The notes: generated from the sequence alone by a model not told the origin. A DNA stretch of 64,000 nt from Dactylorhiza incarnata (GCA_033032865.1 JAWHQI010000024.1:2480001-2544000); one strand, 5' to 3'. Positions 1-11,569 are shown, counted from the first letter of the stretch. Translations and numbers: made by a program.

Positions 1-1011
1 CCAAAAGAAGCTAACGGATCTTGCGGTTTTCATGATTCAAGAGAATAAGCATATCGAAATACAAAGTACCTTTGCGGGATTGAGTCAACACTCAACCAAG
101 GTGCTCCAAAGAGAAATCCAAAGATCTGCCTTTGAGTTCTTCAAGAATCGAAATGGATCGATCCCTCTATAGAAGTCCACACAAGCAAAGGAGAACCATA
201 GCTTCTTGCCGTACAAGAACTAGGTCGGAGAAGGATGCTCCCAACGTCCCCACGGACTGCTAGATCCGATCCAGGGGAGGTGGCGACCGACGGCGGCGAC
301 TAGCGGCGGCGGAAGGCGATCGGCGGACGGGAAGAACGAGATGCCCTCACGCGGAACAGTTCCGGTCGCCTTCTCGTCCAAAATCGCGAAAGGATTAAGT
401 CTCCGTAAACCTAGAATCGCAAGCCCTTTTATACTTAAACGCATAAATCAGGCTATCCGCAGACCAGAATATTTCTGTCCAGATTTACATTCGCCGAATT
501 CGACTAATCACTATAACCGAATTCGACTCAGATTCAGCCAAACCATTTCGACGAATTCGACTATATGCTATAGCCGATTCGACTATATAAATTCGGTTAT
601 ATCATTTCGTCGAACTGACATATTTCGGCTAAACCCTTTAGTCGAATCTGTTACAATTCGGTTAATCACATTAGCCGAATCGATATAGCCGAATTCCATT
701 AGTCGAATCAACATAATTCGGTTAAACCCTTTAGCCGAATTTGACACTGTTCGGTTAAACCCTTTGCCCGAATTTGTCTAGCATAAATCCATTCGTTTAA
801 ACCCTTTAAATGATTTCCCTTTGAGACATTCTCAAGTTAATGTCAAGCAGTCACAGGATTGGTCCTCCACTCATATACAATATGAGTAAGGCCAACACAA
901 TCCTTTCTCCAACTTCTCCAAACGCTTTTATGTGCGACCATATAGGCTCATATTGTGTTGGCAGTAAGACTAACTGTTGATTGCTTTGAGATCACCTCAG
1001 AAACTCCAACA
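1..1011 (-). repeat. E1 3' LTR (truncated by window start)
   Basis: It matches 7092-8084 over its length and ends at CCAACA (1006-1011), which read on the minus strand gives the canonical TGTTGG LTR start. A minus-strand TATA box (TATAAAAG, about 426-433) marks the U3/R side. Upstream of it in element orientation (positions 480-800) is a dense cluster of TCGAAT, CGAATTCGA and TTCGGTTAAAC motifs. Relative to its partner it carries extra bases at about 893-900 and 942-965. Confidence 0.92.
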
Positions 1012-1025
1012 GTCTCCCACTTGAT
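1012..1025 (-). other. E1 polypurine tract
   Basis: On the minus strand this reads GATCAAGTGGGAGAC immediately before the TGTTGG of the 3' LTR. A GTGGGAGA-type purine tract at this place is the usual plus-strand primer site in plant copia elements. Confidence 0.8.
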
Positions 1026-1975
1026 CACAAAGTATCAACAAAAGTCTCACAAACAATGAGCGGCATCTAGCAATACATCATTGCTACCCAAGCAATTAGA
1101 GTTCATAACTCAACAAGCCTGTCATGACCAATGTATCAGTGTTGTTAAGTCCCTTTGTCCTTTACATCCGGATAGAACTAGAGGCATGGACCGTGTCACC
1201 CTCATAATTGTTCAATCCCAATTTCCTGATCTAGAATAGACTGTCTGAAATTGGTGAGCTCAATATCATATATTGACTCAACCAAGCATGGCCATGCATT
1301 TCTCAGTCTCATTCCATCAAGGGGCCCATGGATGTAACTCCTGTCATGCAGGAGGACAAATATCATTTCTGCTCACACACAAATATCTAAATGATTCGTA
1401 ACATACCCAACAACCACCCTTATCGTCAACCTTTCTCAAGAGAAGACTTTAGATGGCATCAAAGTACACTCTTCCTCACCTGATGAATGCTATGACTTCA
1501 GGTCAAAGGACCACAAACACCATTGTCACTTGAGACCTACTTGTGACACGTTCATATAACAATCCACAAAGTAGTCTCACGGGGGGTCTGTCCAGTACAA
1601 CTTGTTCTTAACAAGTACCCATGTGATGACTTGATATCACAATATCATGACCTGTGAGAATCGGTCATCAGTCAACGCACATGCTGGTCTTATGGTCTCA
1701 TCCTCGCCCTGAATTTCTAGGATGATACCCCGACCAGGGACCATTTAAGAATGAAGCTCCTTATAAAACATAGGCTCTCACATTCAAGTCACGTACTTGA
1801 ATTCCTATGGAAGCAAACACTCTAAGGGCATTTATTATGCTAATTAATCTTATCAGACAGATATAAATGACATAATAAAAGAACTTGCCATAAATAAAAA
1901 ATGAAATACATAGTACATTTTACAATTCATCCAATGAACAAATAACCAACAAATATGCAATCCATAAGGCTCTCA
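1026..1975 (-). other. E1 3' untranslated spacer, no gene seen
   Basis: About 950 bp between the pol stop and the polypurine tract. I find no long reading frame and no recognisable protein motif. The length is longer than usual for a copia 3' UTR. Confidence 0.6.
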
Positions 1976-4018
1976 CTAAAGATAATCATTCAGGTATCTA
2001 ATACCCATTGATCTAACATGACCATCATGCTTCTTTTGCGCAAGAGGCTTTGTCAGTGGATCCGCTATATTTTCTTCAGTCGGTACTCTGCATATGCTCA
2101 CATCTCCTCGATCGACAATCTCTCGAATAAGATGGAAGCGCCGAAGTATGTGCTTGGAGCGCTGATGAGATCTAGGTTCCTTAGCTTGTGCAATTGCACC
2201 GTTGTTGTCACAGTAGAGAACTACGGGATCAACAATGCTAGGAACTACATCAAGCTCGCTGATGAATTTCCTAATCCATACAGCCTCCTTCGCCGCATTC
2301 GCTGCAGCGATATACTCGGCCTCAGTCGTAGAATCAGCAACTGTCTCTTGCTTGGAACTCTTCCAGCTTACAGCTCCTCCATTAAGGCAAAACACAAAAC
2401 CTGACTGTGACTTTGAGTCATCTCTGTCAGTCTGGAAGCTTGCATCTGTGTAACCCTTTACGACGAGCTCTTCCTCTCCACCAAACACCAAGAATGTATC
2501 CTTAGTCCTTCTCAAGTACTTTAGGATATTCTTGACTGCGATCCAGTGACCATCACCCGGATCAGACTGATACCTGCTAGTCATGCTTAAAGCATATGAG
2601 ACATCGAGTCGAGTACATAAAATTGCGTACATGATTGATCCAATTGCCGAAGCATATGGAATCATCTTCCTGCGGTCCTTATCTTCCAAAGATTTTGGAC
2701 ATTGGTCCTTTGAGAGACTCACACCATGAGACATGGGTAAGAATCCCTTCTTGGACTCAAGCATGTTGAACCGTTTCAACACCTTCTCAATGTATGTACT
2801 TTGGGTCAAACCCAGCAACTTCTTCGATCTATCTCTATAGATCTTAATACCAAGTATATAAGTTGCTTCGCCCAAGTCTTTCATAGAAAAGCACTTCCCT
2901 ATGTTGTTCTTAACAACTTGCAGGGTCAGAATGTCATTCCCGATCAACAGTATGTCATCTACATACAATATCAGGAAGACAACAATGCTCCCACTAATCT
3001 TCTTGTAAACACAAGGCTCATCTTCGTTCTTGATGAAACCAAACTCTTTGATTTTTTCATCAAAACGTAGATTCCAACTTCGAGAAGCCTGTTTCAATCC
3101 ATAAATGGATCGATTTAACTTGCATATTTTAGTGGCTTCATCTGGAGATACAAAACCCTCGGGTTGTGTCATATACACTTCCTCAAGGAGGTTTCCATTA
3201 AGGAAAGCCGTTTTGACATCCATTTCCCAGATCTCGTAGTCATAATACGCAGCAATAGCAAGTAGAATTCTGATGGACTTGACCATAGCTACAGGGGGAA
3301 AAGTTTCATCATAGTCAACACCATGAATTTGCCTGAAACCTTTAGCCACCAGCCGGCCTTTGAATGTCTGTACATTCCCATCCATGTCGGTCTTCTTCTT
3401 GAAGACCCACTTGAACCCTATGGGTCGTACCCCTTCAGGTGGTTCTACCAAGGTCCAAACTTGGTTTGTGTACATGGAGTCCATTTCAGATTTCATGGCC
3501 TCAAGCCACTTCTCGGAGTCAGGTCCATTCATAGCCTCTTGGTAGGTTGCAGGCTCATCATCATAATCCATAAGCAACACATTACCTATTTGAGTCATGA
3601 GAAATCCATATCTCTCAGGCTCAAATCTTGGTCTACCAGATCTACGTAGAACTTGTGTTTCCTGAGCAAGCTCTCCAGCTACAACTTCTTGTAGTCCTTG
3701 CTCAGGTTCCAATTCTAGTTCGTTCATTGTTTGTGGCTCTTGAACTTCTTCAAGTTCTACATTTGCAGTCTTTCTGGATAAGAACTCTTTCTCCAAAAAG
3801 ACGTCAGTCCTTGCGACAAACACTTTGCCCTCAAACGGCAAGTAAAAATAGTATCCTTTGGTTTCCCTAGGATACCCCACGAGATAACATTTATCCGATT
3901 TGGGTTCCAGCTTGTCAGGCATTTGACGTCGCATGTATGCCTCACAGCCCCAAATCTTGATGAACGACATACTAGGACGCTTCCCAGTCCATATCTCATA
4001 TGGTGTCTTTAAAACCAT
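1976..4018 (-). pseudogene. E1 pol, C-terminal part: integrase end, reverse transcriptase, RNase H
   Basis: A 680-residue open frame. It opens inside the integrase C-terminal region (KTPYEIWTGKRPS, then GYPRETKGY). The copia reverse transcriptase block follows, with KARLVAKGF-like, MDVKTAFLNG and YVDDILL motifs, the last carrying the two catalytic aspartates. RNase H follows with YTDASFQTD, TEAEYIAA and DNNGAIA, and the typical SKHI and ADPLTK endings. No domain within this frame is visibly damaged. It cannot be made as part of the normal polyprotein because the upstream frame is broken at about 4270, 4258 and 4068. The ATG at 4018 is simply the first methionine after the last stop. In the living ancestor this was one polyprotein with the gag part at 4267-5931. 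Confidence 0.93.
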
Positions 4019-4266
4019 TTTTGTTGGAACTCGATTTAGTGTGAAAGCAGCAGTCTCTAAAGAAAAACCCTAAAAGGAAACGGGCAAATATGCATGACTC
4101 ATCATCGATCGCACCATGTATAACAAGGTACGATTCCTCCTCTCAGAAACACCATTATGTTGAGGTGTTCCGGGCGGAGTGAGCTGTGATACAATACCAC
4201 ACTCTTTCAGATGATCACGAAACTCATGACTCAGATATTCGCTACCTCGATCAGATCAGAGTGCTT
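4019..4266 (-). pseudogene. E1 integrase core segment carrying two stops
   Basis: This short stretch continues the integrase between the two long frames. Read in the pol frame it contains the SDRG motif (second catalytic aspartate region) and TPQHNGVSERRNRT, which holds the catalytic glutamate of the DDE integrase. Two in-frame stops interrupt it. One replaces the arginine expected before SDRG (TGA, about 4258). The other replaces the tryptophan expected in SFWG (TAG, about 4068). Both fit single C-to-T or G-to-A transitions, the usual decay of methylated transposons. Confidence 0.85.
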
Positions 4267-5931
4267 TTATCCTTTTCCCAGTTGGTTCTCCACTTCATTT
4301 TTAAACACTTTGAACTTTTCAAAGGTCTCAGATTTGTTCTTCATAAGAAACACGTATCCGTATCTACTAAAATCATCAGTAAATGTAACGAAGTAGTAGA
4401 ACCCACTTCTAGCCATAGAACTCATGGGTCCGCATACATCACTATGTATTATACCCAAAAGATCATTAACTCTCTCATTACAACTAGTGAAAGGAGCTTT
4501 CGTCATCTTACCTAATAAACATGACTCGCATCTCTCAAATGATTCATAATCAAATGAGTCAAGTAGTCCATCTTTATGGAGCTTGGATATGCGTTTCTCG
4601 TTTATATGGCCTAAACGACAATGGCAAAGGTACGTAGGATTCGAATCATTTGTTTTTAGTCTTTTAGTATTTTCTATGTTATAGATCGGATGGTCTAAGT
4701 TCAAAACATATAAACCATTAAACATTTGGGCAATGCCATAACAAACATCATTCTTATAAATAGAACAACAATTGTTCTTAATTACGAAGGAAAAACCAAT
4801 CATGTCCAAACATGAAATAGAAATAATGTTTCTAGTTATGGCCGGAACATAATAACAATTATCTAGTTCTATTACAAGCCCTGTGGGCAAAGAAAGACGA
4901 TATAATCCTACGGCAACAGCAGCAACTCTTGCTCCATTTCCAACGCGCAGGTCTACCTCTCCTTTACCCAACATTCTTCTCCATGTCAGTTTCTGCACAT
5001 TTATACAAATGTGAGAACCACATCCGATATCCAATACCCAGGATGAAGGAGCAGAAAGGTTTATTTCTATAACGAAAATACCTGAAGTGGAAGTCATACT
5101 TCCCTTCTTCTTCTGCAGATCTTCTAGATACTGAGGACAGTTCCTCCTCCAGTGCCCTGCCTTACCGCAGTGGTGGCACTTCCCTTCCTTCGCCAGACCT
5201 TTCTTTTTCAGTGCAGAAGACTTGGGATCAATAGGAGACTTAGATCCAATCTTCGTCTTCTTAGATCGCTTGGCCTTGACCTTGCTCTTATGCACCATCA
5301 ATATGGGGCTGGCAGGCTTGACCTTCTTCATGTTATTCTCGGCAGTTCTCAACATGCCAAGGAGCTCGGGCAGTGTCTTTTCTATTTCATTCATGTTATA
5401 GTTTAAGACGAACTGCTCATAACTGTCCGACAACGATTGCAGGATCAGATCCGTGGCCAACTCTTGGCCCATGGGAAAACCCAGTTTTTCAAGGTTCTTT
5501 ATATACCCAATCATCTTGAGTACGTGAGTCCCTACTGAGTCTCGAGCTCCCATTTTGCACTGGAATAATGCCTTGGATATGTCAAACCTCTCTTGCCGGG
5601 CTTGCCCCTCGAACATTTTCTTGAGGTGCCCGATTATCTCATAACCACACATGCTCTCGTGTTGCTTCTGAAGCTCAGAGGACATGGTAGCAAGCATGAG
5701 GCATTCCACATCCAAGGTATCATCCTGATACTTCTTGTAAGCATCTCTATCTGCTCTCGAAGCATTTCCGGTCGGCTCTGCAGGGGCTTCCCCTTCCAAG
5801 ACATAGAGCTTGCGCTCTTGCCTGAGAACAGTTCTCAGGTTTCTGTACCAGTCAAGGAAGTTCGTCCCGTTGAGCTTGTCCATCTCAAGAATAGCTCTTA
5901 GGGACAGGGTGGAGTGAGATCCACTTGCCAT
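4267..5931 (-). pseudogene. E1 gag, protease and N-terminal integrase
   Basis: 554 residues from the first ATG after the primer-binding site. Residues 1-200 match the copia gag type (UBN2/Retrotran_gag) with LNGTNFLDWYRNL near the start. A zinc knuckle CHHCGKAGHWRRNC (CX2CX4HX4C) sits at 252-265. The protease active site at 300-304 reads LDIGCGSH where the family has D-T-G or D-S-G, so the catalytic triad is altered. The GAG-pre-integrase HHCC finger (HCRLGHI ... CESCLLG) follows at about 430-475, then the first integrase aspartate in HSDVCGP. The frame ends at QLGKG because one base is missing at about 4270 compared with the expected reading. The protein could not have been processed or integrated. 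Confidence 0.92.
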
Positions 5932-7009
5932 GGATATTCTACAAAGAATTTTGCAAAGTGAAAATTTTAGTACTATATTTCAAAATACATTTTATATATT
6001 TTTAATAAGGACTTTTATTAAAGAGCTCCCACTATTTTAATCAAATCAATAACCCTTGATATCGATTCAGAGAGTTTATGCGAGCTACTCTCTTAGTGGA
6101 CAAGATCCGTATTTCACCAACACCACGAGTCCGCTTTGGCGTTCCTCTCATAATGCGGTTATTTAGGTAGACAACACATGTCAATTGCATCATTATGCAA
6201 CTCTTGTATGGTTGGTGAATAATTCTTTATTCGCATCCATCATATGGAGCATGCCAACCCTATGCCTCTAGACACTCAACCTTTGAGGTCACCTAGTTAA
6301 GTTGGACCCGATGTCGACAGTGGGATATCACAATTATCCACTCGCACCCTTACCAAGATAGATTAATGCACCTTGCTTTGGCAAACCCACACTTCATCGA
6401 TCGAGGCAGGAAGAGTGTCATCCATCGGAAGGCATCCCAAATACTTAATATTAGATAAGGGATTTTTATTTCAAGTGATTAACATTTTAATCATGATTAA
6501 CATTTAATCACAGTGCACAATCAGAAAATAAAATTACAACATTCACATTCCAGATACATCCCAGATGTGCACAAAAACAGTCTATCAACACTTTGACAAA
6601 ACAGGGCTAAATCTGAGCATTTAGAACACTTCTAAATCTTCAGATTTACATGCATTGGACATATGAACAACAACTCCACTTGTGCAGTAGACAAGCTCGT
6701 CTCTCATGTCAGATTCAATAATCTAAACATTTTGTTTCACAAACCATTTTGAGGGACGGTTACTGCAGAGGAGAAACAACCCCTGAAACATGAAAATCGC
6801 AACGCAATCACATGCGTTCCTAGCGGGGTTCCAAAAGATCGCGCCCCTGGCGGGGTCTTAGGGGCAGAGCCCCTAACGGGGTCCAAGGGGCAGCGCCCCT
6901 GGCACCAGAAACCACACAAAATCACATCAAATGTGATATTCCAAGAAGAAATTAGGGCAATTAGAACACTTCTAAATGTCCCAATTTACACGCACTTGAC
7001 CGCAACCTA
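5932..7009 (-). other. E1 5' leader, no gene seen
   Basis: About 1.1 kb between the primer-binding site and gag. There is no convincing coding frame. It includes a short block of self-complementary GC-rich sequence at 6826-6905. Confidence 0.6.
6826..6905. repeat. Short GC-rich inverted and direct repeats in E1 leader
   Basis: Within 80 bp the motifs GGCGGGGTC and ACGGGGTCC alternate with GGGGCAGAGCCCC and GGGGCAGCGCCCC, which are hairpins with 3-5-base loops. It stands out from the AT-rich leader around it and may structure the genomic RNA. Confidence 0.6.
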
Positions 7010-7022
7010 GCTTTGATACCAC
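7010..7022 (-). other. E1 primer-binding site (initiator tRNA-Met)
   Basis: On the minus strand this reads GTGGTATCAAAGC, three bases after the LTR end. It matches the 3' end complement of plant initiator tRNA-Met (TGGTATCAGAGC) with one mismatch. Confidence 0.88.
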
Positions 7023-7025
7023 TAT

Positions 7026-8084
7026 TGGGTTTTCTATACCCCTAACGAGATGACATATCGAATATGCGCAGCGGAAATAAAACAAGAACAACCCAAAAGA
7101 TGCTAACGAATCTTGCGGTTTTCATGATTCAAGAGAATAAGCATATCAAAATACAAAGTACCTTTGCGGGATTGAGTCAACACTCAACCAAGGTGCTCCA
7201 AAGAGAAATCCAAAGATCTGCCTTTGAGTTCTTCAAGAATCGAAATGGATCGATCCCTCTATAGAAGTCCACACAAGCAAAGGAGAACCCTAGCTTCTTG
7301 TCGTACAAGAACTAGGTCGGAGAAGGATGCTCCCAACGTCCCCACGGACTGCTAGATCCGATCCAGGGGAGGCGGCGACCGACGGCGGCGACTAACGGCG
7401 GCGGAAGGCGATCGGCGGACTGGAAGAACGAGATGCCCTCGCGCGGAACAGTTCCGGTCGGCTTCTCGTCCAAAATCGCGAAAGGATTAAGTCTCCGTAA
7501 ACCTAGAATCGCAAGCCCTTTTATACTTAAACGCATAAATCAGGCTATCCGCAGACCAGAACATTTCTGTCCAGATTTACATTCGCCGAATTCGACTAAT
7601 CACTATAAACGAATTCGACTCAGATTCGGCGAAACCATTTCGACGAATTCGACTATATGCTATAGCCGATTCGACTATATAAATTCGGTTATATCATTTC
7701 GTCGAAACCATTTCGTCGAACTGACATATTTCGGCTAAACCCTTTAGTCGAATCTGTTACAATTCGGTTAATCACATTAGCCGAATCGATATAGCCGAAT
7801 TCCATTAGTCGAATCAACATAATTCAGTTAAACCCTTTAGCCGAATTTGACACAGTTCGGTTAAACCCTTTACCCGAATTTGTCTAGCATAAATTCATTC
7901 GTTTAAACTCTTTAAACGATTTCCCTTTGAGACATTCTCAAGTTAATGCCAATCAGTCACAGGATTAGTCCTCCACTCATATCCAATAGGCCAACACAAT
8001 CCTTTCTCCAACTTCTCCAAACGCTTTTATGTGCGACCCTAAGACTAACTGTTGATTGCTTTGAGATCACCTCAGAAACTCCAA
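7026..8084 (-). repeat. E1 5' LTR
   Basis: It starts TGGGTTTTC at 7026 (minus-strand LTR end CCCA) and runs to CTCCAA at 8084. The TATA box is at 7518-7525 on the minus strand. Two blocks present in the partner LTR are deleted at about 7987 and 8036, and CCATTTCGTCGAA is duplicated near 7700. It abuts a TA-rich microsatellite on its outer side. Confidence 0.92.
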
Positions 8085-8156
8085 TATATATATATGTATA
8101 TATATACATATATATATGTATATATATGTACATATATGTATATGTATATATCTATA
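8085..8156. repeat. TA/TATG microsatellite
   Basis: About 70 bp of (TA)n with interspersed G and C, between the E1 LTR end and the 3' terminus of HelA. Confidence 0.9.
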
Positions 8157-8556
8157 CGAGTGATAGTGCACGGGGGACCCCCGTTCCCCACGCGATAGTA
8201 CTCTGCCCGCACCCGGCGGGCTTCGCCCGCACCCGACACGCACCCGGTTAATAAAATTTAAAAAATTAAATATTCTTTATTTTATTTTTAAAATATTTTA
8301 AATTTCTGTATGTATAATATATATATATATTATAATTATAATTTATAATAATTTATATATATTAGATATATCTATATTATATATAATTTATATATATATA
8401 TGTATTATATATATTTAATATATGTATTTATATATATATATGTATTATATATATTTAATATATGTATATATATATATATTATATTTATTATATATATACA
8501 TTATATTTAATTAATTTTAACGGGATTTTTTTTTTAAAAACCAAGTCCGCCGCTAG

Positions 8557-8860
8557 TTGCCCTTCCCCCACCTCCGCCGCCTCCGGAGCCACCGCCGACC
8601 TGACCGGAGGTCACCGGCGAGGTCGCCGGACCCCGACAAACCTGCCGGGGTTGGTCCGGCGGCGCTCCGGCAGGGCCACCGGCGGCGGTGGCCCTGACCG
8701 TGAGGCCCAGATCTGGGCCTCACGGTCAGGGCCACCGCCGCCGGTGGCCCTGCCGGAGCGCCGCCGGACCAACTCCGGCAGGTTTGCCGGGGTCCGGCGA
8801 CCTCGCCGGTGACCTCCGGTCAGGCCGGCGGTGGCTCCGGAGGCGGCGGGGAAGGGCAAC
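8557..8860. repeat. Large GC-rich near-perfect palindrome
   Basis: Two arms of about 150 bp (8557-8711 and 8712-8860) are reverse complements with only a few mismatches and a 6-base indel. There is no spacer: the centre is CCCAGA/TCTGGG at 8711/8712. The arms contain CCGGAGGTCACCGGCGAGG-type sequence. They could extrude as a cruciform or give a very stable hairpin RNA. Confidence 0.92.
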
Positions 8861-9135
8861 GCGAGTTGGGGGGGCTGCTGGGAGTTCTCTCCCATTGGTT
8901 GTTTTTTTTGGGCCTCATGGTCAGGGCCACCGCCGCCGGTGGCCCTGCCGGAGCGCCGCCGGACCAACCCTGGCAGGTTCGTCGGGGTCCGGCGAGCTCG
9001 TCGGTGACCTCCGGTCAGGCCGGCGGTGGCTCCGGAGGCGGTGGGGAAGGGCAACGCGAGGTGGGGGGGGGGGGGGGGGGGGGGGGCTGCTATCGGGGCT
9101 GCTGGGAGTTCTCTCCCGTTGGTTGTTTTTTTTTG
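8712..9135. repeat. Tandem duplication of the palindrome arm, with G homopolymer
   Basis: The right arm plus a GGGCTGCTGGGAGTTCTCTCCC tail (8712-8911) is repeated in direct orientation at about 8910-9135. The second copy includes a run of more than 20 G at about 9062-9086. There are therefore three copies of the 150-bp unit, one inverted and two direct. Confidence 0.88.
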
Positions 9136-9270
9136 GCTATTTGCAGCCAAAAGAAATAATCTTTTGGCTATTTGCAGCTAAGATCGTCATGATCGGATGG
9201 CTAGGATTCAAGCTATGGTTCTAATTTGGTTTCAAGATGGGCCTGAAAGTTTTTTTTTATATAATATAGA

Positions 9271-9308
9271 TATATATGTATGTATATATGTATGTATATA
9301 TATATATG

Positions 9309-9345
<37 letters not shown>

Positions 9346-9356
9346 GTATGCATATA
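9271..9356. repeat. TATG/TA microsatellite
   Basis: (TATATG)n-like repeat separating the HelA 5' end from the E2 LTR. Confidence 0.88.
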
Positions 9357-10686
9357 TGAAAGTGCACAATTAACCTCACTAGAATTCTCTAGAGGGGGGG
9401 GGGGGGGGGAGGGTGAATAGAGATTTAAAAATTATTTTGTGCAAAGTTAATATATATATGTGTATGATCACAGATTAGAGCTTCCTACACACCAACAAAA
9501 ATTAAGCAAGAAAATAAAGTAAATGCAAGAAAATAAATCACAGCACAACACAAGAAAATATAGTGGTTCCCCAAACTTTGGGTAGTCCACTCTTCTACCC
9601 CCTTGGTAGGAATTCACTATCTTGCACTGAGTCTTTTGATAAGGAGACTCTTAGAACCACCCTGAGTCTTTTGACAAGGAGACTCTTAGAACCAACTGAG
9701 TCTTTTGACAAGGAGACTCTTAGAACCAGTACACTGAATTTTTTGGAGAGAGATTCTAAAAACTCTTTTACAATGTTTAAGTGAGAAAGAAAGAAAGGAG
9801 AAGAAATAAAAACAGGAAAGAATCTTCTTCCTAGCAAGAAGATTGGAAGCACAAGAAGTGAATTGAATCTTTCTTCTATATAGAGAAGAAGATTTGCAGC
9901 CTTTCTCTCTTTGTGAGAGCTATCAGATTTTGCAGCAGTGAGACTTCAGAAGCAGCAGAAGAAGAAGTGCTTGAATGTTGCTGCAGAGCTTTTTCTCAAT
10001 TTCTCTCTTTTCTCTTGGGAGCTTTTCCTCTATTTCAAATGTGTGTGGTAGATCACTCTTCTTTATTTTCTGCCGACCTCCTCTTTATTTATAGCTCTGT
10101 TAATTCAACATAATACTATAGGAGGATAATCAATTAGCAGTTAGAGAGAATAGAAAGAAAAAATGTTTCCATAATGTTTATTTCTGTAGAAGGAAAGAAT
10201 GAATTCTGATTTCAAATAATATCCAAAATAGAGTTAATCAGATTAGCCAAGAATCAAATAGAAGGAAAGAATGATTCAGAACGGCTATAAAATATTAACA
10301 TTATTCCATACAAATCAGATTTACTGAAAGAAGGAAAGAGATCTGGCGCATATTTAAGTCTGTCAAATAAATCGACGTGCGTCGATTGCCATTCGACGCA
10401 AGCGTCGAGTACATCCTGTCTGGACGTCGAGAGGTGAATAAGGAAGGTGCGTCGACTAAGGTGCGTCGACTTCACTAGTTGTGTCGACTAGAAATCAGAG
10501 TAACGTCGACAACACATACGTCGAAATCTTCCTAGAGTTACTTCGACTTAATCTGAAAGAGACGTCGACTACATTTCGACGTTGCGTCGAACACTATTCG
10601 ACGCATATTTACTTAGCCTTGTTTTTCATTCTTGGAATTCATATTTGACTCATTTTCAGGGGTTAAGAGAAATCATTTTCCCAACA
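9357..10686 (-). repeat. E2 3' LTR (copia, Sire-like)
   Basis: The plus strand reads TGAAAGTGCAC at 9357 and CCAACA at 10681-10686, giving TG...CA ends. A CTAGAGGGGG...GTGAATAG segment near 9390 is typical of the end of Sire-type LTRs and here carries a long G run. The TATA box is on the minus strand at 10086-10093. Upstream of it in element orientation (10370-10610) are more than ten GTCGAC/CGTCGA sites. The matching 5' LTR is absent from the window. Confidence 0.82.
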
Positions 10687-10702
10687 ATCTCCCCCTATTT
10701 GT
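10687..10702 (-). other. E2 polypurine tract
   Basis: The minus strand reads ACAAATAGGGGGAGAT directly before the LTR start TGTTGGG. This tract and its position are typical of Sire-lineage copia elements. Confidence 0.8.
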
Positions 10703-10862
10703 CTTAACCCTTCTTAAAGAGAAATTAGTATATAATTAACATAGCAAAGCATTTGTAAAGATAATGAAGATTTCACACAATTAGAAGAGAATATATAAAC
10801 AAACTTCATGTTCAGACCAATCACAAAGTAAAGTATGTGAAACATTGTTTTCAAGTATTATT

Positions 10863-11502
10863 CAGGAGGAGTAGGAGGAGTTTTTCTTTTTCTCTTGAAT
10901 ACTATTGTGGATTGCTCTTTCCCAGTAGCAGGTGATTCCCTCAGCTCCTCCTGGGTCTCAGCTCCCCCTGGGTCTCAGCTCCCCCTTCCCCTGACTCCTG
11001 AGCCCCTTCTTCAGCCATCACAGCATCAACTTCATTTCCTTTTTCAGTTTCAGCAGCTGGTTCATTTTCTTCTTGATTTATAGCAGTATTCAATTCTTTC
11101 TCACCTTCTTCCTTTTCAGCCTCATTTTCTGCTCTGCTTCCCTCCCCTTGCAGTAGTACCACTTGGTCTGCAGCCTCTCTTGCTATGCTGAGTACCTCAA
11201 TTGTTTTCATCAATATGGAGCTCAGGTACTAACTCATTCCCAATTGTCTTGAGCAGTGCAAGACTGTCAGATTTTGAAGAAGAAGGGGATTTGTGAGAAG
11301 GAGATTTAGGATTGGAGGGCTGATTTTCATCTAGATTCTCCCCCTTCTTGACCTTCTTGGCCAAGGAGGTTAAGAAAGACTTAGTCACTCTAGAGGAAGA
11401 GAGAGATGACTTCAGATCTTGCACTGAGGCACTGACCCCATCTATTTGGGTGTGCATGTGAAGGATGGAGGAATGAATCTGGGAGCAATGCTCATCTAGC
11501 AT
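10863..11502 (-). pseudogene. E2 3' ORF remnant (possible env-like region)
   Basis: Two overlapping minus-strand frames lie here. The first (11502-11197) has a coiled-coil-like stretch with MHTQIDGVSASVQDL, followed by a Ser/Pro/Lys-rich segment. The second (11213-10941) is very acidic, with Glu-rich runs. They lie downstream of pol, where Sire/Maximus copia elements carry an extra env-like or coiled-coil ORF. The function is only inferred from position. The frame change near 11200 suggests decay. It could also be the C-terminal spacer of a gag-like protein brought next to pol by deletion. Confidence 0.4.
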
Positions 11503-11569
11503 TGCTTGGAATCTTTAAGCTGTGGATTGTATACACTGGCTGATGAGAGCCTCAGTGGATTCAGATGGT

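Larger units (their letters stand above)
1..8084 (-). mobile_element. E1: inactivated Ty1/copia LTR retrotransposon
   Basis: Two near-identical LTR copies (1-1011 and 7026-8084) flank a copia-type gag-protease-integrase-RT-RNase H region read on the minus strand. The order integrase before reverse transcriptase is diagnostic of Ty1/copia. The primer-binding site (7010-7022) and polypurine tract (1012-1025) lie just inside the LTRs in the expected orientation. The left LTR lacks about 66 bp because the window starts inside it. The right LTR ends in CTCCAA directly against a TA microsatellite, so its last CA is lost and no target duplication can be scored. Coding capacity is broken by one frameshift and two stops, and the LTRs differ by several indels, so this is an older, immobile copy. 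Confidence 0.93.
8157..9270 (-). mobile_element. HelA: non-autonomous Helitron-like element with CTCG 3' end
   Basis: On the minus strand it starts TCTATATTATATAAAA after a host A, matching the TC plus AT-rich start of plant Helitrons. It continues with a GCCATCCGATC stretch like those seen near Helitron 5' ends. The 3' end has the hairpin CGGGGGTCCCCCG, about 8 bases, then CACTCG followed by a host T. A-T insertion and a subterminal hairpin are Helitron hallmarks, but CTCG differs from the canonical CTRR. It has no terminal inverted repeats, and no Rep or helicase coding. The interior is an AT-rich block (about 8245-8520) and GC-rich repeats (8557-9135). The long open frames in those repeats are low-complexity shadows. 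Confidence 0.68.

Noticed and set aside
220..688. Open frames on both strands in the E1 LTR (repeated at 7312-7738)
   Set aside because: They are opposite-strand and LTR-internal frames in non-coding U3/R sequence, duplicated only because the LTR is duplicated.
7010..7022. tRNA gene-like sequence (also at 46512 and 62984)
   Set aside because: Only the 3' complement of tRNA-Met is present next to LTR ends, so these are primer-binding sites, not tRNA genes.
8553..9224. Overlapping Gly/Arg/Pro-rich frames of 60-180 aa on both strands
   Set aside because: All come from the GC-rich palindrome and its direct copy; composition follows the repeat and frames exist on both strands equally.
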